A stretch of DNA of 64,000 bases from Neoalteromonas flava (GTDB lineage: Bacteria > Pseudomonadota > Gammaproteobacteria > Enterobacterales > Alteromonadaceae), in contig NZ_PEAX01000003.1 of assembly GCF_002807685.1 (NCBI RefSeq), positions 248,001 to 312,000 on the forward strand, given 5' to 3'. Under the pieces are notes generated by a model, which was given only the letters and a program-made list of their open reading frames with translations, was not told where the DNA came from and searched no databases. Shown here piece after piece: positions 36,016 through 45,645 of the stretch (positions are counted from its first letter, which is position 1; each line of letters starts with the position of its first letter). A program made the translations under genes and the position numbers.

Positions 36016-36492
36016 ATGCCGTTTTCGCATTTGGATCAGCAAGGCAATGCTAATATGGTTGATGTTTCGGATAAAGCCGAAACTGTGCGTGAAGCGCGCG
36101 CAGAAGGCTTTGTTTATATGCACGCAGAGACGTTAGCTGCAGTCGCTACGCAATCTCTTGCCAAAGGCGATGTACTTAGTGTTGCCAGAATCGCTGGTAT
36201 TCAAGCGGCGAAACGTACCAGTGACCTGATCCCATTATGCCATCCACTAGCGTTGACTAAGGTTGGTGTAGATTTTTCGTTAGACACTGAAAACAACCGG
36301 ATCAGGATTGAAAGTGTGTGCCGATTGACCGGGAAAACAGGCGTTGAAATGGAGGCTTTAACGGCGGTTAGCGTCGCCGCGTTGACCCTGTTTGATATGT
36401 GTAAAGCCCTGCAAGCGGATATGCGCATTGAGGGGATTCGAGTGCTGGAAAAACGTGGTGGTAAAACCGGCCATTGGAGTGTTAGTGATTAA
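36016..36492 (+). CDS. moaC: cyclic pyranopterin monophosphate synthase
   Basis: A 158-residue enzyme that with MoaA turns GTP into cyclic pyranopterin monophosphate. Seen: [19 protein letters not shown] near the start, [18 protein letters not shown] (catalytic region) and [26 protein letters not shown] with the catalytic Lys and Asp. ATG 36016 is chosen since GGAGG lies seven bases upstream and the family starts there. The stop region overlaps the start of moaD. moaA is not in this window. Confidence 0.95.
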   Translation: MPFSHLDQQGNANMVDVSDKAETVREARAEGFVYMHAETLAAVATQSLAKGDVLSVARIAGIQAAKRTSDLIPLCHPLALTKVGVDFSLDTENNRIRIESVCRLTGKTGVEMEALTAVSVAALTLFDMCKALQADMRIEGIRVLEKRGGKTGHWSVSD

Positions 36493-36739
36493 GGTTACAG
36501 TTAAATTTTTTGCTTTCTTTCGTGAACAACTAGGCATAAGCGCTATTGACGTCGAATGCGCACAGAATAGCAGGGTACAGGATGTGCTCAATAGACTTTA
36601 CCAAGATTTTCCACGCTTGGCTGAAATGGTGAAATCGCAAAACACACTTTGCGCAGTGAATCATCAATTGGTCGGTCTTGAACATGCGTTGAATAATGGC
36701 GATGAAGTGGCATTTTTACCGCCGGTAACCGGAGGTTGA
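36485..36739 (+). CDS. moaD: molybdopterin synthase small subunit
   Basis: An 84-residue ubiquitin-like sulfur carrier. It starts at GTG 36485, with GGAG five bases upstream, and overlaps the moaC end by eight bases. It shows [12 protein letters not shown] at the start and the required C-terminal GlyGly (PPVTGG), which is thiocarboxylated and donates sulfur. Length matches E. coli MoaD (81). Confidence 0.93.
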   Translation: MIKVTVKFFAFFREQLGISAIDVECAQNSRVQDVLNRLYQDFPRLAEMVKSQNTLCAVNHQLVGLEHALNNGDEVAFLPPVTGG

Positions 36740-37191
36740 TGGTGCATACTGTTCGGCTGCAACATGCAGATTTTGACATTAGCGCACTGTATGCAGAGTT
36801 ACGTCAAGCCGGGGGCTGCGGTGCAATCGTTACTTTTACCGGTGTGGCACGAGATTACAGCCCAGAGCAACAAATACAGGCAATTGAGCTTGAGCATTAT
36901 CCTGGGATGACTGAGGCCTCACTTGAATCGCTGGCGGTTTCAGCAACTCAGCGTTTTGCAGTCGAGAAGTTGATGCTCATCCATCGCGTAGGCCTTATCC
37001 ATGCGCATGAGCAAATCGTGTTTGTTGGGACTGCCAGCCCACATCGAAAAGCTGCCTTTGATTGTGCGCAGTTTGTTATGGACCGCCTGAAAACTGATGT
37101 ACCTTTGTGGAAAAAGGAGCAAAACTGCCAAGGGGAATGGCAGTGGGTTGAAATGAAACAACGTGATAAAGAAGCGGCTAAACGATGGTAG
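36739..37191 (+). CDS. moaE: molybdopterin synthase catalytic subunit
   Basis: A 150-residue subunit that binds MoaD and adds two sulfurs to cyclic pyranopterin monophosphate. Seen: CGAIVTFTGVARD, LEHYPGMTEASL, IHRVG, VFVGTASPHRKAAFD, FVMDRLKTDVPLWKKE (catalytic lysines) and the ending AAKRW shared with E. coli. The ATG shares one base with the moaD stop (TGATG); GTG 36742 has better spacing to GGAGG and is an alternative. Confidence 0.95.
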   Translation: MVHTVRLQHADFDISALYAELRQAGGCGAIVTFTGVARDYSPEQQIQAIELEHYPGMTEASLESLAVSATQRFAVEKLMLIHRVGLIHAHEQIVFVGTASPHRKAAFDCAQFVMDRLKTDVPLWKKEQNCQGEWQWVEMKQRDKEAAKRW

Positions 37192-37940
37192 CGGTATGGC
37201 GATATTGCTTACTCTGTGCGGTTTTTTATTGTTTTATCGCAAATGCACAGCCCCTGCGGGTTGCTGTAGCAACAAATTTCCATCCTTTCGCTGAACAACT
37301 GGCACACACTTTTACCCAACAGACGGGGCAACCAATCACCATCGCAGCGGGTGCCAGTGGGGCGCTGTATGCCCAAATCCTGCATGGCGCTCCCTACGAT
37401 CTTTTTCTCTCGGCAGATAGCATTCGGCCACAAAAGTTAGAACAACAAGGTATGACAGTTGCCGGTAGTCGATATACCTATTTAGTCGGTCAACTGGCTA
37501 TTTGGTCAACTAATGACTTGCCGGTAGATACATCGCCTTTAGCCTTAAAAAAGTGGTTCACCAATGGAGAGCCTTTGGTCGTTGCGAATCCCAAACTAGC
37601 GCCTTATGGGATAGCTGCAATGCAAGTGCTGCAGCATGTAGGTATAGATGTGGCAGTAACATCCGTGCCACTGGTGACTGCGAATAACGTGATGCAAGCT
37701 ATGCAATTTATCGCTTCGGGAAATGCAACTCGCGGCTTTGTTGCCGACCATTTAATTGCAAATAGATCGCAAAGCGTGCTCATTCCGCCGCAATTTTATG
37801 CGCCGATTGAGCAACAGATGGTGATCTTAAAGCGTACTCAACTACCCGTGATAGCAGCTGAGTTTGCTCAGTTTGTGCGCGCAAATGCGTTGAGTTCACT
37901 TACTAGCGTCCCGGATGGAGTCGATGATGGACAGCCTTGA
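37185..37940 (+). CDS. modA: molybdate ABC transporter periplasmic binding protein
   Basis: A 251-residue exported protein (signal peptide about residues 1-21, ending ANA-Q). The mature part is a typical ModA: VAVATNFHPFAEQLA, ITIAAGASGALYAQI, YDLFLSADSIRPQ and NPKLAPYGIAAMQVL. It captures molybdate or tungstate for ModBC. The start overlaps the moaE stop by seven bases, so cofactor synthesis and molybdate uptake are in one transcript. Confidence 0.94.
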   Translation: MVAVWRYCLLCAVFYCFIANAQPLRVAVATNFHPFAEQLAHTFTQQTGQPITIAAGASGALYAQILHGAPYDLFLSADSIRPQKLEQQGMTVAGSRYTYLVGQLAIWSTNDLPVDTSPLALKKWFTNGEPLVVANPKLAPYGIAAMQVLQHVGIDVAVTSVPLVTANNVMQAMQFIASGNATRGFVADHLIANRSQSVLIPPQFYAPIEQQMVILKRTQLPVIAAEFAQFVRANALSSLTSVPDGVDDGQP

Positions 37941-38604
37941 CTGGCAGGCGATTGCGTTAACGCTTTATTTAGCGGCAATGACAACAGGGATATTGCTTAT
38001 CATTGCAACGCCACTTGCGTGGTGGTTAGCCCATTGGCGCCACCCCGCTAAGCCAATCGTGCATGCAATAATTGCCCTACCGCTAGTGCTACCACCCACG
38101 GTGCTGGGTTTTTACTTGTTAGTGGCGTTTTCTCCACAGTATGCGCTGGGTGAGTGGTGGGTCTCGGTCAGCGGTAATACGCTGGCCTTTAGTTTTACCG
38201 GCATACTTATTGGCTCTGTGTTTTACTCGCTCCCCTTTGCCGTGCAGCCCTTAGTGAATGCTTTTGAACAACTCAATCCGCAGTTTATTGATGTGGCGAA
38301 ATCCATGCAACTCACGTCAATGCAGCGTTGGCGAAAAGTGATCCTGCCGTTAACGAAGCCAGCATTTATTCTTGCTGCGGGGCTAAGTTTTGCCCATACC
38401 GTCGGTGAATTTGGCGTGGTACTGATGATCGGCGGCAATATTCCAGGTGAAACCCGCGTGGTCTCTATCGCTTTATTCGAGCATGTGGAATCGATGAATT
38501 ATCAACAGGCCCATCAATTAGCCTTTATTTTATTGCTGTTTTCTATGATCTTCCTAGCTTTACTGTACCGCTTACAAAAGCGGCGGGTAGGATCATGGAT
38601 GTAA
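37927..38604 (+). CDS. modB: molybdate ABC transporter permease
   Basis: A 225-residue inner-membrane permease with about five membrane helices. Seen: LPLVLPPTVLGFYLL and the ATPase-coupling EAA loop FIDVAKSMQLTSMQRWRKVILPLTKPAF, followed by HTVGEFGVVLMIGGNIPGET. ATG 37927 is chosen because GGAG stands six bases upstream; ATG 37915 and 37924 are alternatives. It overlaps modA. Confidence 0.94.
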   Translation: MDSLDWQAIALTLYLAAMTTGILLIIATPLAWWLAHWRHPAKPIVHAIIALPLVLPPTVLGFYLLVAFSPQYALGEWWVSVSGNTLAFSFTGILIGSVFYSLPFAVQPLVNAFEQLNPQFIDVAKSMQLTSMQRWRKVILPLTKPAFILAAGLSFAHTVGEFGVVLMIGGNIPGETRVVSIALFEHVESMNYQQAHQLAFILLLFSMIFLALLYRLQKRRVGSWM

Positions 38605-39698
38605 ATTTTCATTGGCAGATTGGGTCGAAACCAATCATTACTGTTGCAACCCAGTTTCCAAAGGAGCCCTGTGTTATTGGCGTATTTGGTGCATCGGGTG
38701 CGGGTAAGTCCAGTTTTCTGCGCTGCCTTGCGGGTTTAGAAAGCGGGTTAACGTGCTATCAAGGTGATACGGCAAAAACGCTTCGCGATCACGGGAAGCG
38801 TGTGGGTATTGTGTTTCAGTCAATGCAGTTATTTCCACATTTAAATGTGGCCGACAACCTGAGATTTGCCCAGCAACATGCAAAATCAGTAAGCTCAGAC
38901 CCAGGTAGTGCGCTACTAAATTATGAAGAGTTACTGGATTGGTTTGCCATCCGACATCTTCTCTCACAATCGGTAGATACGTTGTCTGGTGGTGAAGTGC
39001 AGCGTGTCGCGATGGCTCGGGCACTATTGAATCAACCTGATGTGCTATTGCTTGATGAAGCCCTAACTGGCTTGGATAAGCGGTTGCGGCGTCGCATTCT
39101 AAAGGTGATAGCACAATTGCCTGAGCGTGGAATTTCGGTCGTAATGGTGTCGCATGATATCCGTGAATTGACCTTGGTCAGCGACCAGATTTGGCAGATC
39201 GACAATGGCTTACTAGGGTTACAAGTAGAAGCGGATAAACTGAGCTATGCGCTAGCAAAGCAATTTGACAAAGAAACGTTTTTACACCAGCCAGAACTGT
39301 TATTTTGCACGCTAAAAGTTGCAACTGCGGAAGCATCGAAAGATCAGCAACAAGAGCAGACGGGATCAGCAAATGACACTTGCCTAAACATGCGCACATT
39401 TACGCTGGGAAAAACACAACTGCACAGTACTGATTATTTGACAGCTAGTGGGTCAACAAGAATTCTGATCCCTGCAGATAAACTTATAATTGCGCGCGAG
39501 CGATTATCTGCGGTTAGCTTACTAAATCGGCTCGAAGTCAGGATTAATGGGATCGAGCAAATGCCTCGAGAGAATTGCCTGGTGACGCTGGAATTTAATC
39601 TAGCGGGGCAGGTGCGTATGTTGCCCAGTATCCAGTCAAATACAGTGGTACAAAATTTGGCTGTACAAATAGGTGATACGTTTCAAGCGTATTTTTAG
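38595..39698 (+). CDS. modC: molybdate ABC transporter ATP-binding protein
   Basis: A 367-residue ATPase. Walker A GASGAGKSS lies near residues 34-42, signature LSGGEVQRVAMARAL near 129, and Walker B LLLDEALTGLD near 154. The last 100 residues or so form a TOBE/Mop-like domain (from about CLNMRTFTLG) that binds molybdate and can set feedback control. Start overlaps modB by ten bases. Confidence 0.94.
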   Translation: MDVNFHWQIGSKPIITVATQFPKEPCVIGVFGASGAGKSSFLRCLAGLESGLTCYQGDTAKTLRDHGKRVGIVFQSMQLFPHLNVADNLRFAQQHAKSVSSDPGSALLNYEELLDWFAIRHLLSQSVDTLSGGEVQRVAMARALLNQPDVLLLDEALTGLDKRLRRRILKVIAQLPERGISVVMVSHDIRELTLVSDQIWQIDNGLLGLQVEADKLSYALAKQFDKETFLHQPELLFCTLKVATAEASKDQQQEQTGSANDTCLNMRTFTLGKTQLHSTDYLTASGSTRILIPADKLIIARERLSAVSLLNRLEVRINGIEQMPRENCLVTLEFNLAGQVRMLPSIQSNTVVQNLAVQIGDTFQAYF

Positions 39699-39706
39699 GA
39701 TTCTTT

Positions 39707-40081
39707 ATGAATAATGCTGCATGCGGCCCAGCGCAGTGGCGCGAGTACCTGCTTAGCAAACCGCAGGCGACACTAGACTATCCATTTGGACCGGATGTTG
39801 AGGTTTTCAAAGTTGCTAACAAAATGTTTGCCCTGTTAGTTAGGCACAATGATCGCTTGATGCTCAATTTGAAATGCGATCCGGTCGAAGCTGCAGCATT
39901 GTGCGACATTTATGCAGCAATTACTCCAGGCTATCATATGGATAAGCGTCACTGGATTTCGGTCTATCCAGAGTTTGAGATCGCCCGTAGCGAAGTCATT
40001 CGCCTGATTGACAATTCCTATGCGCTAGTGGTGGCTAAATTGCCTAAGAAAACACAAGCTACGCTTGTCGCCGGAGAGTGA
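39707..40081 (+). CDS. MmcQ/YjbR family protein
   Basis: A 124-residue protein of the YjbR (CyaY-like) fold: YLLSKPQATLDYPFGPDVEVFKVANKMFALL, LMLNLKCDPVEA, and HMDKRHWISVYP. The family is often described as DNA-binding or metal-related but lacks a firm role. It starts eight bases after modC with AGGA upstream, so it is last in the moa-mod operon, perhaps by chance. Its stop is one base from the end of the convergent esterase gene. Confidence 0.85.
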   Translation: MNNAACGPAQWREYLLSKPQATLDYPFGPDVEVFKVANKMFALLVRHNDRLMLNLKCDPVEAAALCDIYAAITPGYHMDKRHWISVYPEFEIARSEVIRLIDNSYALVVAKLPKKTQATLVAGE

Positions 40082-40082
40082 T

Positions 40083-41021
40083 TTAGTGTTGACCCAAGAG
40101 AAATAGCAACGGTTTATCCAAGCGCGCTTGCCACGCGTCCTCACTATGATTGGCGCCGGGAAAAAACAGAGTTTGCCATTGTGCAGGCGTAAATCCTTTC
40201 TGCTGCATAATGGCATCCACTTGCTTTTGCAACGGTGGATAGTGGGCGTCGAGCGTTTGGTCACCATAATCAAAATAGATCCTATGTGAGCCCGGTGCGG
40301 GCAGGTCTTCGGCGATATACCGCATAAATTCTGCCGTAATGGCATTGGTTTGTTCTGCAGAGCCGCCCACCCAATGCGTTGAAATACAGCCAGCACCGCC
40401 AAAAATCTCAGGATATTCGCCCAAGGCATACAGTGATATCAAGCCACCCATACTTGAACCCATAATGAACGTATGTGCTCGATCAGTATGTACGGAATAG
40501 GTTTTATCGATAAAGGGTTTAAGTTCAGTAACAAGGAATTTAAGGTAATTATCGGATTGAATAATGCTTTCAATATTGCTCGGAGACTCAGCCAAGTAAG
40601 GCATGAACAAATGTTGCTTATCCGTTAACGGCAATCGTTGATAGGGCTTTTGTGGCAGATACTCAATATAGCGCCGTTGCTCTCCACCGTTATCGATCCC
40701 CACTACAATAAACGGTTTACTTTGCTGTGACGCTTGCAACTCAGCTGCAACTTCATCAACTCGCCATTCTTGTTTATTCCACGTGACGGTCGCGTCAAAT
40801 AGCATTTGACCATCATGCATGTACAGCACTGCGTACTTTCGCTCAGCTGAATAGTCTTCAGGGAGCCAGACTTGCACACGGCGCGTTGGCACGTACTCAG
40901 AGTGCAATTTGGTGTAGGTATCAAGACGACCTGCACTGACGTTATCTTGCTGCGCACTAGCGGTCGCAGGAGACATTACAAGTACACTAACAATGATTAG
41001 TCGGTGCAGCAGTATGTGCAT
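40083..41021 (-). CDS. exported alpha/beta hydrolase, esterase-like
   Basis: A 312-residue exported protein (signal peptide ending TASA, about residue 23). The alpha/beta hydrolase core shows VLYMHDGQMLFD, FIVVGIDNGGEQRRYIEYLP, the nucleophile elbow GSSMGG (Ser about residue 196), an Asp in YFDYGDQTLD and His in GANHSEDAW. It is closest to the esterase-D/enterochelin-esterase-like group. It could cleave esters or siderophore-like molecules in the periplasm; substrate unknown. It follows hemN by 20 bases on the same strand. Confidence 0.85.
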   Translation of the reverse strand: MHILLHRLIIVSVLVMSPATASAQQDNVSAGRLDTYTKLHSEYVPTRRVQVWLPEDYSAERKYAVLYMHDGQMLFDATVTWNKQEWRVDEVAAELQASQQSKPFIVVGIDNGGEQRRYIEYLPQKPYQRLPLTDKQHLFMPYLAESPSNIESIIQSDNYLKFLVTELKPFIDKTYSVHTDRAHTFIMGSSMGGLISLYALGEYPEIFGGAGCISTHWVGGSAEQTNAITAEFMRYIAEDLPAPGSHRIYFDYGDQTLDAHYPPLQKQVDAIMQQKGFTPAQWQTLFFPGANHSEDAWQARLDKPLLFLLGQH

Positions 41022-41041
41022 GGGACGCCTCGTTTGAGTAA

Positions 41042-42406
41042 TTAGATCACGCGTGAGAACCGTTGATAGTTTTTAGCTAATCCAAGGTAATCGTCAAACA
41101 CCATACAAATGGTCCGAATGAGTAATCGTGCATGCTCGGCGACTACAATAGAATCAGCACGAATTTCAACCAACTCATCTTCTACAAAGGGCGCTAGTAG
41201 CGCAAGCTCTTTCGCGAAATACTCATTGAATACGATTTCATAGTTTTGTTCGATGGCCGCAAAGTCGATGCGCAAGTTACACATAAGTGCCATGATCACA
41301 GCACGGCGAATGGCGTCGTCATTATTGATCCCAACGCCTTTTTCTATGGCTAGGTGTTGCGCATCCAACGCCGCATAATAGTCATTCAGTGTTTTGGCAT
41401 TTTGCAGATACCAGTCACCCATGAAGCTAATCGATGAAACACCAAGCCCAAGCATATCGAGCTCACCTTGAGTGGTATAGCCTTGGAAGTTGCGATGTAA
41501 GCAACCTCGTTGCTGGGCCAGCGCCAATTCATCATTCGGTTTGGCGAAATGATCCATACCAATCATACTGTATCCCTGTGAGGTTAGCTTTTCGATGGCT
41601 AACTTCATGAGTTCAAATTTTGCTGCGGGCACTGGTAACCAGTCTGATTTTATTTTCCGCTGGGCCGCAAATCGCTCAGGAAGATGCGCATAACTAAATA
41701 ACGAAATCCGCTCTGGCTCCATCTGAATGGCCGCTGCAATTGTACGTTTAAACGAATCGGTGCTCTGGTGTGGCAAACCGTAGATCAAATCTAGATTCAC
41801 AGAATCAAAGCTTAAATCTTTTGCAGTTCTCACTAGCTGGGCGACATGCTCAGTAGACTGAAGACGATTGATCGCACGCTGAACTTCCGGCTCTATGTCT
41901 TGAACACCAATACTGATACGGTTAAAGCCTAGGGTTTTTAGTGTGGTTAAATAGGTAGGCTCAACGGAGCGTGGGTCAATTTCAATACTGATTTCACAGT
42001 CGTCTGCGAATCTATAGTGCTGTCGTAATAATGCCATGAGCCGCGTCATTTGCTCAGGGGTAAGAAAGCTAGGGGTACCGCCACCGAGATGGCATTGTTT
42101 GATCTGTTGAAGGCTAAACCACTGGTGGTTTAAAGCGATTTCTTTGGCCAGATAGTCAAGGTAGCGATCAGCCTTATGTTGATGGCGAGTGACTACTTTG
42201 TTACAGCCGCAGTAATAGCATAGCTGATGACAAAACGGGATATGGATATACAAGGATAAATCACTTCCCGCACTAGTTAACATGGCATGGTGTAGAGGAT
42301 TGTCTGGGAGCTCAGAGCTGAACTCGAGGGCAGTTGGGTATGAGGTGTAGCGCGGGCCACTGGTGTTGTATTTGTTTAATAGGTTGGCATCAAATAAGTT
42401 TGGCAC
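41042..42406 (-). CDS. hemN: oxygen-independent coproporphyrinogen III oxidase
   Basis: A 454-residue radical SAM enzyme that makes protoporphyrinogen IX without oxygen. Radical SAM cysteines lie in CHQLCYYCGC (CxxxCxxC, about residues 59-66), preceded by LYIHIPF; later GGGTPSFL, and GQ-type loops SIGVQDIEPEVQRAINR and GLPHQST. Length matches E. coli HemN (457). An FNR-type box lies about 64 bp upstream of the start, which fits induction when oxygen is low. Confidence 0.95.
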   Translation of the reverse strand: MPNLFDANLLNKYNTSGPRYTSYPTALEFSSELPDNPLHHAMLTSAGSDLSLYIHIPFCHQLCYYCGCNKVVTRHQHKADRYLDYLAKEIALNHQWFSLQQIKQCHLGGGTPSFLTPEQMTRLMALLRQHYRFADDCEISIEIDPRSVEPTYLTTLKTLGFNRISIGVQDIEPEVQRAINRLQSTEHVAQLVRTAKDLSFDSVNLDLIYGLPHQSTDSFKRTIAAAIQMEPERISLFSYAHLPERFAAQRKIKSDWLPVPAAKFELMKLAIEKLTSQGYSMIGMDHFAKPNDELALAQQRGCLHRNFQGYTTQGELDMLGLGVSSISFMGDWYLQNAKTLNDYYAALDAQHLAIEKGVGINNDDAIRRAVIMALMCNLRIDFAAIEQNYEIVFNEYFAKELALLAPFVEDELVEIRADSIVVAEHARLLIRTICMVFDDYLGLAKNYQRFSRVI

Positions 42407-42463
42407 TGTCTGAATCCTCTCGATATCGAGCCAATACTTTACCCCTGCCTTAACTAGCGAACT

Positions 42464-42477
42464 TTGATCTCATTCAA
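42464..42477 (-). promoter_or_regulatory. FNR-type box upstream of hemN
   Basis: TTGAATGAGATCAA on the minus strand (TTGATCTCATTCAA on plus) matches the FNR consensus TTGAT-N4-ATCAA with one mismatch. Its centre is about 64 bp before the hemN start codon, fitting activation from near -41. Confidence 0.78.
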
Positions 42478-42653
42478 TAAAACGCCGCTTTATTCACCTT
42501 TTTTACGAGCTTGCCTAGTTGCTAATCTTACTTATGATTGAACACTCACAACTATTCGCCTGTGTAATAAAAATTCATCAATAGAATCAATTACAATTAT
42601 AGGGCGGTTTTCCCCTACCATCGAACAATAATAATTCATTGATGATTAAACGC

Positions 42654-43355
42654 ATGGCAGAAATTATTTTAGTGCGCCATGGTCAGGCCTCATTCGGCAA
42701 GGCTGACTACGACAAATTAAGTGAGTTGGGCATCCAGCAATCCATTTGGTTGGGTGAGCACTTTGGCGAAAATCAAACCGCAGTTGATGCGATTTGGCGA
42801 GGCGATATGTTGCGTCATCGTGAAACGGCGGAGGGTTTTTTGCAGGGGCTGGGTCAGGTCTCTGCAGGCAATGAATACGACCACCTAAGCCACATTGACG
42901 TACACCCCGGTTTAAACGAGTTTGACTTCCAAGCCGTTGCAGATGGCTACTTACGGCTGAACCCAGAGGATAAGCCGTCTCAGGGGGCAAAGCCAGAAGA
43001 GTTTTATCGGTTATTACGTAAGTCAATGCTGGCCTGGTCGCAAGGCGAGCTGGACAATCAAGCCTTGCCAGAATCATGGCAAGGGTTTCAAACTCGTGTA
43101 ATGGATGTATTGGAAAAAGCGATTGCAAGCCCCCACAAGCGGATCCTGATGGCGACGTCGGGCGGTGCTATTGCCATGATGGTTAGCCAGGTTTTGGGCG
43201 CCAATGCGGCCACTATGGTCAACCTTAACTTACAGATTAGAAATACCAGCGTATCGAAGATTTACGCAAATCAAGGCGGTGCGCATTTGCATCAATTTAA
43301 CGCCATTCCGCATTTGGAATCACCCAGCAAAAAGTCGGCGATTAGCTATAGTTAA
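42654..43355 (+). CDS. histidine phosphatase (phosphoglycerate mutase-like)
   Basis: A 233-residue protein with the RHG motif at the start ([13 protein letters not shown]), a conserved Arg in the region [13 protein letters not shown] and the second catalytic His region in [11 protein letters not shown], where the usual GH is replaced by SG, as in part of the family. ATG 42654 fits the family start; ATG 42642 is an alternative and neither has a clear ribosome site. It lies 20 bp before an acyl-CoA dehydrogenase gene in the same operon, so it may act on a phosphorylated intermediate of that pathway; this is inference. Confidence 0.82.
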   Translation: MAEIILVRHGQASFGKADYDKLSELGIQQSIWLGEHFGENQTAVDAIWRGDMLRHRETAEGFLQGLGQVSAGNEYDHLSHIDVHPGLNEFDFQAVADGYLRLNPEDKPSQGAKPEEFYRLLRKSMLAWSQGELDNQALPESWQGFQTRVMDVLEKAIASPHKRILMATSGGAIAMMVSQVLGANAATMVNLNLQIRNTSVSKIYANQGGAHLHQFNAIPHLESPSKKSAISYS

Positions 43356-43375
43356 TCGAAACAATCGGAGCCACT

Positions 43376-44599
43376 ATGAATTTTGATTATACCGAGGCCA
43401 CGCAAGCGCGTATCAAGCAATTGAACGAATTCATGCACACGCATGTATATCCTATCGAGCAAGAATATATCCATGCGGTGGAAAATAATGACAACCGTTG
43501 GCGTACCCCAGAGCTGATGGAGTCCTTGAAGCAAAAGGCGAAAGACGCAGGGCTATGGAACCTATTTTTGCCCGAGGAATACAAACCTTATGGGGCTGGG
43601 TTGACCAATCTTGAATATGCACCGCTATGCGAAATTATGGGGCGAGTCCCATGGAGTGCTGAGATTTTTAATTGCAGTGCACCTGACACTGGCAACATGG
43701 AAGTGTTAGCAAAATATGGTTCTGAGGCGCATAAAGCCGAATGGTTAGTGCCCTTATTAGAAGGCAAAATTCGCTCTGCATTTGCCATGACAGAGCCTGC
43801 GGTCGCGTCATCTGATGCTACAAACATTGAAACCATGATAAAGCGCGAAGGTGACGAATATGTGATCAATGGCCGTAAGTGGTATACCAGCGGTGCAATG
43901 AATGAAAACTGCCAAATCATGATCGTGATGGGAAAAACTGACCCTAGCGCTGCGCGTCATCAGCAGCAAAGTCAAATTTTGGTTCCAATGCATACGCCTG
44001 GCGTAACAGTTGTGCGGCCAATGTCTGCCATGGGTTTCTATGATGAACCCGTTGGGCATGCTGAAGTTGTGTTTGACAATGTACGCGTGCCTGCGACGAA
44101 CTTGTTAGTCGGCGAGGGTAAAGGATTTGAAATCGCTCAAGGGCGTCTAGGGCCGGGCCGTATTCACCATTGTATGCGTTTGATTGGTGTAGCTCAGCGT
44201 GCGCTAGATGAAGCCTGTCTGCGAGTTGAGCAGCGCATTGCCTTTGGTCAGCCGTTGAGTAAACAACAATCCGTACGAGAAACCATTGCGCAGATGCATT
44301 GTGATATAGAGCAGGCGCGACTATTGACGTTAAAAGCCGCTGACAGCATGGATAAGTACGGAAATAAAGTAGCAAAAAACATCATCGCCGCAATCAAAAT
44401 AGTAGCCCCGAAGATGGCCTGTGAAGTGATCGATAATGCGATCCAAATGCACGGCGCTATGGGCACCAGTCAGGATACTACGTTGGCTGCCGCTTATGCC
44501 TATGCTCGCACGGTAAGACTTGCTGACGGGCCTGATCAAGTGCATATGATGCAATTGGGGCGTAATTTAATCGCCGAAACTAACGCAAAAGCAGGCTAG
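43376..44599 (+). CDS. acyl-CoA dehydrogenase, ACAD10/11-like
   Basis: A 407-residue FAD enzyme. Seen: [20 protein letters not shown] (flavin and substrate contact), [24 protein letters not shown]-type segment near 240-265, and [30 protein letters not shown] at the end. GGAG lies six bases upstream of the ATG. Length and sequence point to the ACAD10/11 subgroup. The next gene is an APH-like kinase six bases away; in animals these two domains are fused in ACAD10/11, which handle 4-hydroxyacyl-CoAs. So this enzyme probably acts on 4-hydroxy or 4-phospho acyl-CoA rather than plain acyl-CoA; that is inference. Confidence 0.9.
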   Translation: MNFDYTEATQARIKQLNEFMHTHVYPIEQEYIHAVENNDNRWRTPELMESLKQKAKDAGLWNLFLPEEYKPYGAGLTNLEYAPLCEIMGRVPWSAEIFNCSAPDTGNMEVLAKYGSEAHKAEWLVPLLEGKIRSAFAMTEPAVASSDATNIETMIKREGDEYVINGRKWYTSGAMNENCQIMIVMGKTDPSAARHQQQSQILVPMHTPGVTVVRPMSAMGFYDEPVGHAEVVFDNVRVPATNLLVGEGKGFEIAQGRLGPGRIHHCMRLIGVAQRALDEACLRVEQRIAFGQPLSKQQSVRETIAQMHCDIEQARLLTLKAADSMDKYGNKVAKNIIAAIKIVAPKMACEVIDNAIQMHGAMGTSQDTTLAAAYAYARTVRLADGPDQVHMMQLGRNLIAETNAKAG

Positions 44600-44605
44600 T
44601 CAAAA

Positions 44606-45634
44606 ATGCAAAATGATCCATTGCTTTCATTGTCGAAACTTAATGCATATTTGGCTGCAACGGATGTCGCTATCGGCGCAGTCACGCATGCTGAAAAGTT
44701 CAGTGGTGGTCAATCTAACCCAACTTTTTTGCTGGAAACACAAGCACAGCGTAAGTACGTTTTGCGCCGACAGCCTCCGGGTAAATTGCTCAAATCTGCG
44801 CATGCTGTTGACCGAGAATTTACGGTTTTATCAGCGCTGCGTGATACTGCGGTGCCCGTACCCAACGCTATCCATCTGTGTACCGACCCTGAAGTGCTTG
44901 GTGCAATGTTTTACTTGATGGAATATAAGCCAGGGCGCATATTCTGGCGCAGTGCGTTGCCTGAGATAAGTTCAAACAGCGAACGCGCAGCAATGTATGA
45001 TGCCATGAATCGAACATTAGCTGATTTGCACAATGTCGATGTCGACGCGGTTGGTTTGTCAGACTATGGCAAACCGGGCAATTATTTCGCCCGTCAATAT
45101 GAACGCTGGACTAAGCAATACCGTGCTGCAGAGACTGAGCATATCGAAGATATTGAAGCATTAATCGATTGGTTAGGGGTAAGCCTGCCAGATGATGATG
45201 GTCAAGTGTCGTTGGTACACGGTGATTTTCGTATGGACAATATGATCTTTGCTGCGGACGCTCCCCAAGTGATTGCCGTACTGGATTGGGAGTTATCCAC
45301 TTTAGGCCATCCCTTTGCGGATTTAGCTTATCAATGTATGCAGCTGCGTTTACCTTCAGACCTTGGCCATGCGCCGGGATTGGGGGGTGTAGACCGTAAA
45401 GCATTGGGGATCCCTGAAGAGCAGGATTATATCGAAAGTTATTGCCAACGCCGCGGGATCGATACGATCGACAACTGGTCGTTCTACTTGGCATTTAGCT
45501 TTTTCCGTCTCGCAGCGATTGTGCAAGGGGTAGTTAAGCGCGCCAAGATGGGCAATGCGTCGAATAAACAAGCGGCCTCATTAGAAGCGATGATGCGCCC
45601 TTTGGCTGCTCACGCAGTATCACTGATCAAATAA
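44606..45634 (+). CDS. APH-family phosphotransferase (putative 4-hydroxyacyl-CoA kinase)
   Basis: A 342-residue kinase-like protein. The N-lobe has FSGGQSNPTFLLE and KYVLRRQPPGKLL; the catalytic loop is VHGDFRMDNM (Asp of HGDxxxxN) near residue 205 and the metal-binding Asp is in VLDWELSTLGHP. It is not expected to be an antibiotic kinase: its place directly after an ACAD10/11-like dehydrogenase gene mirrors the fused human ACAD10/11, and LvaA-like kinases, where the 4-hydroxy group of an acyl-CoA is phosphorylated before removal. Confidence 0.86.
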   Translation: MQNDPLLSLSKLNAYLAATDVAIGAVTHAEKFSGGQSNPTFLLETQAQRKYVLRRQPPGKLLKSAHAVDREFTVLSALRDTAVPVPNAIHLCTDPEVLGAMFYLMEYKPGRIFWRSALPEISSNSERAAMYDAMNRTLADLHNVDVDAVGLSDYGKPGNYFARQYERWTKQYRAAETEHIEDIEALIDWLGVSLPDDDGQVSLVHGDFRMDNMIFAADAPQVIAVLDWELSTLGHPFADLAYQCMQLRLPSDLGHAPGLGGVDRKALGIPEEQDYIESYCQRRGIDTIDNWSFYLAFSFFRLAAIVQGVVKRAKMGNASNKQAASLEAMMRPLAAHAVSLIK

Positions 45635-45645
45635 GGATAATTAGA

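Noticed and set aside
44606-45634. Aminoglycoside phosphotransferase resistance gene
   Set aside because: The APH fold is shared, but operon position with an ACAD10/11-like gene points to acyl-CoA metabolism.
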